Position numbers and translations under genes: made by a program. Under the pieces are notes generated by a model that saw nothing but the letters and a program-made list of their open reading frames with translations, made no database searches and had not been told where the DNA came from. From positions 1-7,700 of the forward strand of contig WTGD01000018.1 of assembly GCA_011523725.1 (NCBI GenBank): a stretch of 7,700 nucleotides of DNA, in the 5' to 3' direction. Source of the stretch: Nitrospinota bacterium (GTDB lineage: Bacteria; UBA8248). Shown piece after piece: positions 1-6,029 of the stretch; within the stretch, counting starts at the first letter, position 1; each line of letters opens with the position of its first letter.

Positions 1-27
1 GCCTTGAGCAGGGATTTTTTCAGATAT

Positions 28-753
28 TTATATCGAAATCACCTCGAATGATACTGCATATTCAAATCCGGCTTGTTTCCCTGTTTCTATGGCCGCCTGG
101 GTGAGGAAAGCGACGGGGTCGAACCCTTGTGAAAGATTGTCGATGTAGAGTTTATGGGCTTGTAAGGATGCGATTCCTATATCGAGGTACTCCGTGACGT
201 CCACGGCGTGTGTGGATTCAGGTGAGCCGCTGAGCAATACCATGCGAACGCCCGTCCATGGTTCCAGCCCCTCGTCCAGCAGTTCGGGAAAAATCCAGCG
301 GTTTCCAGCATCGCGGCTCGCATCCATCACGCCATAGGCAAGCCAGCGGTGATCCGCCATGTTCAAAGGACCACCGGGCCAGGTGAGGTGGTGGGAAAGC
401 GTAATCACGATTTCAGGCCGGTAGGTTCTGATTTTCCGGGTGAGGTCGCGTCTTAGAGCCAGGTTGTACTCGATGATCCCATCGGTATAGCCCAGGAATT
501 CCACCTTCTCGACGCCGACGATGGCGGCGCTTTTTATTTCTTCTTCTTCTCTCGCGGGGCCGGCTTCTTCCGGCGACATCCCGTCGATGCCCGCCTCGCC
601 ACTCGTCATGAGGATGTATGAAACTTCCTTGCCTTGGGCCGTCCACCTTGCGACCGCGCTCGAGGCGCCAAATTCCATGTCATCCGGATGCGCCACAATG
701 GCCAGCGCTCGCTGCCAATTTTCATCGAGAATAAGTAGTTTGTCCGCCGTCAT
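28..753 (-). CDS. PIG-L/LmbE family deacetylase (zinc-dependent amide hydrolase)
   Basis: This 241-residue protein is a full-length member of the PIG-L (LmbE-like) family, zinc hydrolases that remove acyl groups from N-acetylglucosamine-type or other amide substrates. The N-terminus carries the family signature AHPDD at residues 21-25, where His22 and Asp25 would bind metal and Asp24 would act as general base. The strand motif SGEAG at 51-55, the FLGYTDG segment at 86-92 and the NMADHR motif at 131-136, with His135 as the likely third metal ligand, complete the site. No signal peptide or membrane segment is visible, so it should be cytoplasmic. Its ATG overlaps the stop of the upstream DUF3604 gene by four bases (ATGA), which implies translational coupling. 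The substrate is unknown; mycothiol or bacillithiol enzymes (MshB, BshB) are relatives, but nothing here specifically points to thiol biosynthesis. Family assignment is firm, specificity is not. Confidence 0.93.
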   Translation of the reverse strand: MTADKLLILDENWQRALAIVAHPDDMEFGASSAVARWTAQGKEVSYILMTSGEAGIDGMSPEEAGPAREEEEIKSAAIVGVEKVEFLGYTDGIIEYNLALRRDLTRKIRTYRPEIVITLSHHLTWPGGPLNMADHRWLAYGVMDASRDAGNRWIFPELLDEGLEPWTGVRMVLLSGSPESTHAVDVTEYLDIGIASLQAHKLYIDNLSQGFDPVAFLTQAAIETGKQAGFEYAVSFEVISI

Positions 754-2975
754 TTTTTCACCTTTTTTACAAAAATGGGGCTGCTCCAGGCCAATGCCCC
801 GTCTTCTTGCATCAACCTGATGAAATAGGGGTTCCAGCCATCGTGAAAATCGCTTTCATCGATGTCGAATGTGACGTTCGTGTGAGGGTTCCCAGGCGCC
901 CGGCTGATGCGTTGCACTTCCACTTGTTGGCGAACGCCGCCGGCTTCTACCACATATGGAACGGCGCCGATGTCATCGATTTTTACCTCAAAGGAAACGA
1001 CCTCGGTTTCAAAAAAAAGCGTTGCGCCATCTCCGCCCGATAGGCGGAATTCGACGCCGTCCGCATCCCCGGTCGTGCGGCTCAACCACCGGATGCTCTG
1101 CTCATCGGTCGATTGAATGCCTTCTTCGAGGTTATCCACCTGCCAGTTTCTGGGCTCTTCGATTCTCCCTTTGTCGACCCGCAAGCCGCCATGCCAGTGG
1201 GTTTGGCGGTTACGCTGGTGTATGCGCGCGCCGCTCCACGAGACACGAAACCAATCTGAATTCCGGGCAATTGCATCTTTGGGGCGATAAGAGGAGATGG
1301 TTTTTGAGGCGCGTTTCAGCTCTATCGACTCAATGCCGCATTCGCCCATGGCCTGGACTTTGAATAGAGGGGGATCGGTAGATTCAAATTCCTCTCCCAT
1401 GAAATGACTTCCCGCCGAGAAGGAGAGATGAATTTTCTTCCCCGTTGTTGCATAGACTCGCCTTGCCAGAATCGCTTCCCAAAGACTCTCGCGCGTGAGT
1501 TCTGTTGCATAGATACAGGCGTAGCCGCCGTAGACGCCGAAAATGGCCGCACCCGGGTAGCTGGCTCCCGGACGACCCTTGTGTCCATCGCTTCCGGCCG
1601 TGATTCCCACGCGCCAGCCTTTTTCCAGGGCTTCTTCTACGAACCATTCGAATCGTCCCCAGGAAGAGTATATTTCCATAACGCGTTCGAGTTCTGCGTG
1701 GTGATAGTCCAAACTCGCTCGCCTGCCCCCGATGTGGGGGACCAGGGTGACGTCCCGGCGTCCATTCAGAGCGTCATAGAGGGCATCGAGGGGGTATCTG
1801 TCCGTATCCTGATCAGTCCAGTCCTCCAGTTGCCAGTGGCTGGTCCGGTGCAGGGGGCCGTCGTCCCCAAGATACATGACGTTCCTGTCCCCGCCCATTC
1901 CCGTCACGGCGGACCATTCGACGCCCAGGAAAGTGACGAAGCGTCCCGGCTCGTTGTATTTCTTCGTGGCTGCGCGAATGGCGTCCCAGGTGTCTTGCGA
2001 GACTTGAAAATCATTCCCCTGATGACAGGAAAATTGCGCCCCGGCCATGTCGCGGGCGAAGGCGAAATAATCATCTGCGGTATTCGTGCCTACCGTTTCC
2101 TCGCTCTGGCCGTGGAGGTCGCCCCAGAATGGACGCCATTGATGGGTTTTCTCCATGGCGTGTACGAAATTGCTGTATGCAGGAGGAATGTCTCCCCCGG
2201 CGTCCCCTCGTATGCGACCCCATTTGCCAGGTTCCCAGCGCAAACTCTCAAGGCGGAAAACGGCGGGTTCGTCATGGCTGAACTGAACAGTTCCGGGCAG
2301 GCCCTCGCAAATGCCTCCCTCGGCAGTAAGCGAAACTTGTGCATTTATGCCGTGGCATGGATTTCCCCAGATATCTTCGAGTTTCACCTGCATCCAGGAT
2401 GTTTCATCTGGTATCTGTTCGGTGGGCCCATGAATCACGAGGCGGGCGGGATTTCCGGGGACGATGGAAAAGGAGGGCGTATCGGCTGCTTCGATGAAAC
2501 GATTCGAGCCGAAACAATCGACAAAGAGCCGAAAGCGGAAATTTTTCTCGCAAAAGGTTTGAGCACGGGTTCCCGCGCCGCCCCCGTTTCGATCTCCCAG
2601 AACGATGGTTACCGTATCGCCTTCCGCCAGATAGCTGTCAAAAACATCGATAGCCAAGCCTTGCTGCCAGGGCCTGATGTTCGATTTCGGGTCCCATCTT
2701 ACCCTAAGCGATGCGCTTCCACTCGTTTTTACACTCGCATAGTGAGGCTCACCGGGAGCGTCGGTTTGCGGTTTGGCCCAGTCACTGGCAAAACGGCGAG
2801 AGAGGACGATGGTACCGCCATCGTCCACGCCATATCTGCCAACGTGGTAAGTAAGCTCCCACGTGCCCCACGCGCCCGCTTCCACCTTCCCGGCGGGGGC
2901 GAGTTCGCTCCAACCCACCCATTCGCGCACCCAGGATTCGCTCTTGCCTTGCCTGCCGTCTGGTGTCGTATCCAT
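750..2975 (-). CDS. DUF3604 family protein with PHP-like metal-dependent hydrolase core
   Basis: This 741-residue protein belongs to the DUF3604 family, whose biochemical role is largely uncharacterised and whose core resembles PHP-type metal-dependent phosphoesterases. The core starts near residue 281 with FWGDLHGQS (284-291) and continues through CHQGNDF (317-323), FLGVEWS (349-355), GGDRNVMY (361-368), a PHIGG segment with His414, Glu434 in MEIYSS, and GSDGH at 461-465. The segment RRVYATTG (505-512) closes the conserved core. His288, His318, Glu353, His414, Asp463 and His465 are the plausible metal ligands or catalytic residues. Residues 1-280 look beta-rich; within them, about 175-250 resemble an immunoglobulin-like domain (KLEDIWGNP at 198-206). 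About 515-741 also looks beta-rich and is unassigned. There is no signal peptide, so a cytoplasmic location is likely. The gene lies between a lipoprotein hydrolase and a PIG-L deacetylase in an apparent operon. Substrate and reaction are unknown. Confidence 0.9.
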   Translation of the reverse strand: MDTTPDGRQGKSESWVREWVGWSELAPAGKVEAGAWGTWELTYHVGRYGVDDGGTIVLSRRFASDWAKPQTDAPGEPHYASVKTSGSASLRVRWDPKSNIRPWQQGLAIDVFDSYLAEGDTVTIVLGDRNGGGAGTRAQTFCEKNFRFRLFVDCFGSNRFIEAADTPSFSIVPGNPARLVIHGPTEQIPDETSWMQVKLEDIWGNPCHGINAQVSLTAEGGICEGLPGTVQFSHDEPAVFRLESLRWEPGKWGRIRGDAGGDIPPAYSNFVHAMEKTHQWRPFWGDLHGQSEETVGTNTADDYFAFARDMAGAQFSCHQGNDFQVSQDTWDAIRAATKKYNEPGRFVTFLGVEWSAVTGMGGDRNVMYLGDDGPLHRTSHWQLEDWTDQDTDRYPLDALYDALNGRRDVTLVPHIGGRRASLDYHHAELERVMEIYSSWGRFEWFVEEALEKGWRVGITAGSDGHKGRPGASYPGAAIFGVYGGYACIYATELTRESLWEAILARRVYATTGKKIHLSFSAGSHFMGEEFESTDPPLFKVQAMGECGIESIELKRASKTISSYRPKDAIARNSDWFRVSWSGARIHQRNRQTHWHGGLRVDKGRIEEPRNWQVDNLEEGIQSTDEQSIRWLSRTTGDADGVEFRLSGGDGATLFFETEVVSFEVKIDDIGAVPYVVEAGGVRQQVEVQRISRAPGNPHTNVTFDIDESDFHDGWNPYFIRLMQEDGALAWSSPIFVKKVKK
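759..764 (-). promoter_or_regulatory. Ribosome binding site of the PIG-L gene
   Basis: Read on the minus strand, AAGGTG sits five bases before the PIG-L ATG, inside the last codons of the DUF3604 gene. It supports the chosen start and independent re-initiation at the ATGA overlap. Confidence 0.7.
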
Positions 2976-2981
2976 TCTTTG

Positions 2982-3992
2982 TCAACTATCCTGTTTGTCG
3001 GATTCAGAATGAAGGTCGGCTCGTTTTTTTCTCACGCTTCGTTCATTGGGTGGTTCTGCGGCTTGGGACAAGTGGTTTTTGAGGAAAATCAACGTGAGCC
3101 GAATCGAGTCTTCTCTTTCCCGGGGCGTTCTTCTTCTCAGAACGAAATTGTGGCCGGTTCCCTCGTAAAGTTTCAATTGAGTGTAGCCTGATTCCCTCGC
3201 TCGCAGTCTTCTCATCATCGTGAATGATTGCTGGACCGGAATCAGCCTGTCCGTCACGCCATGAAACATCAGTGTGGAAGCTTTCGTACTCTGTATCTTG
3301 TTGGCAGGGCTGTGAACTTCCAAATATTCTTTCCAGCGCAGCAAATCCTCGGTCGCCATAGCGAGGACCACGGCGTTGATGCGCTTTTTGATGAGAGCCT
3401 CATAATCATAGGGACCATAATATGCAACCACGGCCCTCACGACCGGAAGCGACGCGGCCGCGCGGAACGCCTTGTCCGCGCCGAGTGAGAATCCAATGAG
3501 GCCAACCTTGTTTTGTATGCAATGTGTGCTTTTCGCAAAGGCGGAAACAGCTCGGTTGATGTCTTCGTTCTGGCGCTCGAAATTCGATTTTCTCTGGACG
3601 AATGGCGTTCTGAGTCCCTCGAGATCCACTTGGTGCACCGAATAATAATTGATGACCAAGGATGAGAATCCATGGCTCGCGAGTTTTCGGGCGTAACGGA
3701 TGTATGCTCGCCACCAACCGCCTTTTCCATGCAGCAACACGACGCAAGGATATCTCCCATCTTTCGAGGGACGCACCAGGTATCCTGTTATCGGGGCGTT
3801 TTCAATGCTCGATGGCAATTCGACATAGCGCTCCTGGTGGTCGAAGCTTCCAATGGGAGCAGGGGCCAGATTCAAGGTGCGGGGCCGAGCACAGCTTGTC
3901 ACCATCAGTACGGCGAAGATGAAAAGCAAGAGATATCTGATGCGGATGATCTTGAAGAAGCGATGAATTATGCTAAGAACAGATCGAATCAT
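2982..3992 (-). CDS. Lipoprotein alpha/beta hydrolase, dienelactone hydrolase-like
   Basis: This 336-residue protein starts with a basic N-terminus, a hydrophobic stretch at about residues 20-33, and a lipobox VTSC ending at Cys34, so it is predicted to be exported and lipid-anchored. The mature part is an alpha/beta hydrolase: VVLLHGKGG at 84-92 provides the oxyanion loop, GFSLG at 167-171 is the nucleophile elbow with Ser169, Asp248 in FHGVTDR is the probable acid, and His281 in GTGHNF is the probable catalytic base. The arrangement matches dienelactone hydrolase or dipeptidyl-peptidase-like esterases, with serine rather than the cysteine of classical dienelactone hydrolase. The C-terminus from about 311 is a charged, probably disordered tail. 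It is the first gene of the leftward operon; six bases separate its stop from the DUF3604 start. The Shine-Dalgarno is weak, but the lipoprotein signal argues for this ATG. Substrate is unknown; an ester or small peptide is plausible. Confidence 0.87.
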   Translation of the reverse strand: MIRSVLSIIHRFFKIIRIRYLLLFIFAVLMVTSCARPRTLNLAPAPIGSFDHQERYVELPSSIENAPITGYLVRPSKDGRYPCVVLLHGKGGWWRAYIRYARKLASHGFSSLVINYYSVHQVDLEGLRTPFVQRKSNFERQNEDINRAVSAFAKSTHCIQNKVGLIGFSLGADKAFRAAASLPVVRAVVAYYGPYDYEALIKKRINAVVLAMATEDLLRWKEYLEVHSPANKIQSTKASTLMFHGVTDRLIPVQQSFTMMRRLRARESGYTQLKLYEGTGHNFVLRRRTPREREDSIRLTLIFLKNHLSQAAEPPNERSVRKKRADLHSESDKQDS

Positions 3993-4115
3993 GCGAAATC
4001 CAGTTTTTGCTCGGCGGCAAAAGAATCAGGCAGGCTCATACCGTCTCTGAGAATAGTCCGGGCGGACAATTTCGGCAACATCTCGGCCAATAAAGCTCAT
4101 GGGAAGGAGAATTGA
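3993..4115. promoter_or_regulatory. Divergent intergenic region expected to hold promoters for both arms
   Basis: These 123 bases separate the leftward lipoprotein hydrolase from the rightward M20 gene, so promoters for both operons should lie here. I found no convincing pair of -35 and -10 hexamers: the best rightward guess, CGGACA at 4063 and AATAAA at 4089, has a 20-base spacer. A short perfect inverted repeat, GTCCG-GG-CGGAC at 4056-4067, lies near the middle and could be an operator. The role of the region is inferred from gene orientation only. Confidence 0.4.
4104..4109 (+). promoter_or_regulatory. Ribosome binding site of the M20 peptidase gene
   Basis: AAGGAG lies six bases before the ATG at 4116, a strong Shine-Dalgarno match at near-ideal spacing that fixes the start of the M20 gene. 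Confidence 0.85.
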
Positions 4116-5456
4116 ATGTCAGCGGTCATTGATTTTCTGCGAGCGAGAAGGAAGCAGAGTCTGGCGGAACTTATCGAATACCTCAAAATGCCGTCCATCA
4201 GCACATTGGGTATTGGTGTCGAGGAGACGGCGGCACACCTGGCGGCATTGATGGCCAGTGCGGGCATCGAGGCGCAGATTCTGCCGACCGAGGGGATTTC
4301 TCTCGTATACGGAGAGGTGAAGGGGCCTCCAGATGTTCCCACGTTGCTCATCTATGGCCACTATGACGTTCAGCCGGCCGATATATCCGAGGGATGGAGT
4401 TCCGAGCCATTTGAGCCCCAGGTGCGAGATGGCCGTCTCTACGCACGTGGGTCGGGAGACAACAAGGGCCAGCATTTCGCGCAAATCAAGGCGGTCGAGG
4501 CCTACTACCGGACGAATACAAAGATGCCCGTCAACCTCAAATTCTTGATTGAAGGTGAGGAGGAGATGGGTTCGCCAAATTTGAGAAAATTCATCCAGGC
4601 GAACAAGGAGTTGTTGAAAGCCGACATCGCCTGCTCCTCGGATGGTTCTTTGCATCCCTCGGGCAGACCGACGCTCTCTTTGGGCTGCAGGGGATTGCTC
4701 TATATCGAACTAATCTCATACGGCGTCGGAAAAGACCTTCATTCCGGGTCTTACGGCGGGTCAGTCCCGAATCCATTCTGGCGTCTCATGGAAGCCGTGC
4801 AATGTCTTCGTGACGGTGAGGGCAGGGTGCGCGTGCCTGGATTTTATGAATCCGTGCTCCCGGTCGGCGATGCGGACCAATCTGCACTGCAGGGAATTCC
4901 CGACCCGGCGGCGAAGCTTCGAGCCGTGATCGGAGAGGGAGCCGATGGCATTCCGGATATTCCCGCCTTTTATACGAAAACGCTCACTCAGCCGAACCTG
5001 AACATCTGTGGATTCCAGGGGGGGTATTCAAACGATGGGATGAAAACGGTCCTGCCGGGTTCTGCGAGCGCCAAGCTGGATTTCCGTCTTGTGGTGGATC
5101 AGGACCCGGACAAGCTGTTTGATGATGTGTGTTCGTTTTTGAAAGCAGAGGGTTTCGATGACATCGAGGTGCGCAAGATGGCCACGTTCGACGCCAGCAA
5201 AACACCGGCGGATAATCCCTATGTTCAAATGGTGATCAAGGCCGTCGGCGGTTACGGGGTCGAACCCGTCATCTACCCGAACTTCGGCGGCAGCGTTCCC
5301 GACAGCATGTTCACAAGAGACTTAGGGATCCCGTCCGTCTGGTTTCCCCTCGCCAATGCGGATTCGAACGCTCATGCCCCTGATGAGAATATCGATGTGG
5401 AGATATTTCATCGTGGCTGCGAGGTTGCGGCGGCTCTCATGGGGGGTCTCGCTTGA
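4116..5456 (+). CDS. M20 family metallopeptidase, dipeptidase type
   Basis: This 446-residue protein is a complete M20-family peptidase, closest in layout to the dipeptidases of the CNDP/PepV/ArgE-like group, which use two zinc or manganese ions to hydrolyse short peptides or N-acyl amino acids. The visible active site is intact: GHYD (81-84) gives metal ligand His82 and Asp84, GSGDNKG (112-118) gives bridging Asp115, EGEEEMGS (146-153) gives catalytic Glu149 and ligand Glu150, CSSDG (173-177) gives Asp176, and NAHAPDE (418-424) gives His420. DLHSGSYGG at 207-215 marks the entry to the lid (dimerisation) domain, which spans roughly 190-310. No signal peptide is present, so it should be cytoplasmic. 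A strong Shine-Dalgarno precedes the ATG. The stop overlaps the TTG start of the DUF488 gene, so the two are probably co-translated. The family is certain; whether it cleaves dipeptides or an N-acyl compound is open. Confidence 0.95.
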   Translation: MSAVIDFLRARRKQSLAELIEYLKMPSISTLGIGVEETAAHLAALMASAGIEAQILPTEGISLVYGEVKGPPDVPTLLIYGHYDVQPADISEGWSSEPFEPQVRDGRLYARGSGDNKGQHFAQIKAVEAYYRTNTKMPVNLKFLIEGEEEMGSPNLRKFIQANKELLKADIACSSDGSLHPSGRPTLSLGCRGLLYIELISYGVGKDLHSGSYGGSVPNPFWRLMEAVQCLRDGEGRVRVPGFYESVLPVGDADQSALQGIPDPAAKLRAVIGEGADGIPDIPAFYTKTLTQPNLNICGFQGGYSNDGMKTVLPGSASAKLDFRLVVDQDPDKLFDDVCSFLKAEGFDDIEVRKMATFDASKTPADNPYVQMVIKAVGGYGVEPVIYPNFGGSVPDSMFTRDLGIPSVWFPLANADSNAHAPDENIDVEIFHRGCEVAAALMGGLA

Positions 5457-5956
5457 AACACCCGCTCTGGACGATAGGCCATAGCAATCATAGCGCGGAG
5501 AAATTCCTGGACCTGCTGAGCCGCCACGGCATCGCATGCGTTGTGGATGTGCGAAGCATCCCCTACAGCAGGAGAAATCCCCAGTTCAATAGAGAAAGAA
5601 TGAGCCGGAGTCTCTCATCGCGAGACATCAAATATATCTGGGAAGGTGAGGTTTTGGGCGGAAAGCGCGATATCAGGCAAAATCCGGAATTTTTTGGCAC
5701 CGAGGGCCGCATCGACTGGATGAAAGTGAGAAGCAGGGAAGATTTCATCCGCGCCATGGAGCGCCTGAAAGTACAGGTGGGAAAAGAGCCCACGGCGGTT
5801 CTTTGTGCGGAGGAGAACCCGAGAAATTGTCATCGCCTGCATCTGATATCCACGGCCGGGGCGGAGAGTTGCGATGCAAACATATCGCACATTCGCGGTG
5901 ACGGGCGTGTAGAGACACACGCGCAAATCTCTCCCCAGCCCGAATTGTTTTGTTGA
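5453..5956 (+). CDS. DUF488 family protein
   Basis: This 167-residue protein is a member of the DUF488 family, small cytoplasmic proteins of unknown function. The family features are clear: WTIGHSNHS at 6-14, the VVDVRSIPYSRRNPQFN segment at 30-46, YIWEGEVLGG at 61-70, and the cysteine motif CAEENPRNCHR at 118-128, with Cys118, Glu120, Cys126, His127 and Arg128. The likely start is a TTG at 5453, which overlaps the M20 stop as TTGA; a G-rich run at 5441-5446 six bases upstream may serve as Shine-Dalgarno. The conserved TIGHS motif begins only seven residues in, so a later start would damage the domain. The overlap suggests translational coupling to the M20 peptidase, though a functional link is not established. 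The last twenty or so residues are less conserved in appearance. Family assignment is firm; function is unknown. Confidence 0.9.
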   Translation: MKHPLWTIGHSNHSAEKFLDLLSRHGIACVVDVRSIPYSRRNPQFNRERMSRSLSSRDIKYIWEGEVLGGKRDIRQNPEFFGTEGRIDWMKVRSREDFIRAMERLKVQVGKEPTAVLCAEENPRNCHRLHLISTAGAESCDANISHIRGDGRVETHAQISPQPELFC

Positions 5957-5966
5957 TTATTCTCCC

Positions 5967-5985
5967 ATACCCTGTCGACAGGTAT
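5967..5985. repeat. Imperfect inverted repeat between the DUF488 and YyaL-like genes
   Basis: The sequence ATACCCTGTCGACAGGTAT pairs with itself over nine base pairs with one bulged C, centred on the perfect 10-base palindrome CTGTCGACAG, and is followed by ATTTT at 5986-5990. As RNA it could form a short hairpin with a TCGA loop and act as a weak terminator after DUF488; as DNA it could be an operator for the downstream gene. The U-run is short and the stem is not very GC-rich, so neither role is secure. Confidence 0.4.
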
Positions 5986-6020
5986 ATTTTCGTGACCAGC
6001 GTACTTTCATCTACCCATAT

Positions 6021-6025
6021 GAGGA
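6021..6025 (+). promoter_or_regulatory. Ribosome binding site of the YyaL-like gene
   Basis: GAGGA lies four bases before the ATG at 6030, which is slightly close but acceptable. It selects this start over the ATG at 6019, which is in another reading frame. Confidence 0.7.
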
Positions 6026-6029
6026 ATTC

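Noticed and set aside
1..20. GC-rich bases followed by six T, resembling the 3' half of an intrinsic terminator for a plus-strand gene to the left.
   Set aside because: Only a 3-base stem can be formed inside the window. The rest of any hairpin would lie outside, so a terminator cannot be supported here.
1404..3191. A 595-codon open frame on the plus strand opposite the DUF3604 gene and part of the hydrolase gene.
   Set aside because: It is codon-aligned with the DUF3604 gene, so stops would need TTA, CTA or TCA codons on the coding strand, which are rare in such genes. That explains its length. Its product shows no recognisable domain and it crosses a gene boundary, while the minus strand encodes clear conserved motifs.
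4026..4100. A 24-codon minus-strand open frame starting MSFIGRD, in frame with and just upstream of the lipoprotein hydrolase.
   Set aside because: It has no Shine-Dalgarno before its ATG and ends at a TGA before the hydrolase start. The lipoprotein signal peptide begins naturally at 3992, so this is not an N-terminal extension, and there is no sign of a leader peptide.
5945..6029. Possible promoter hexamers for the YyaL-like gene, such as TCGACA at 5975 or TATATT at 5983.
   Set aside because: No partner hexamer of reasonable match lies at 16-18 bases from either, so I do not call a promoter.
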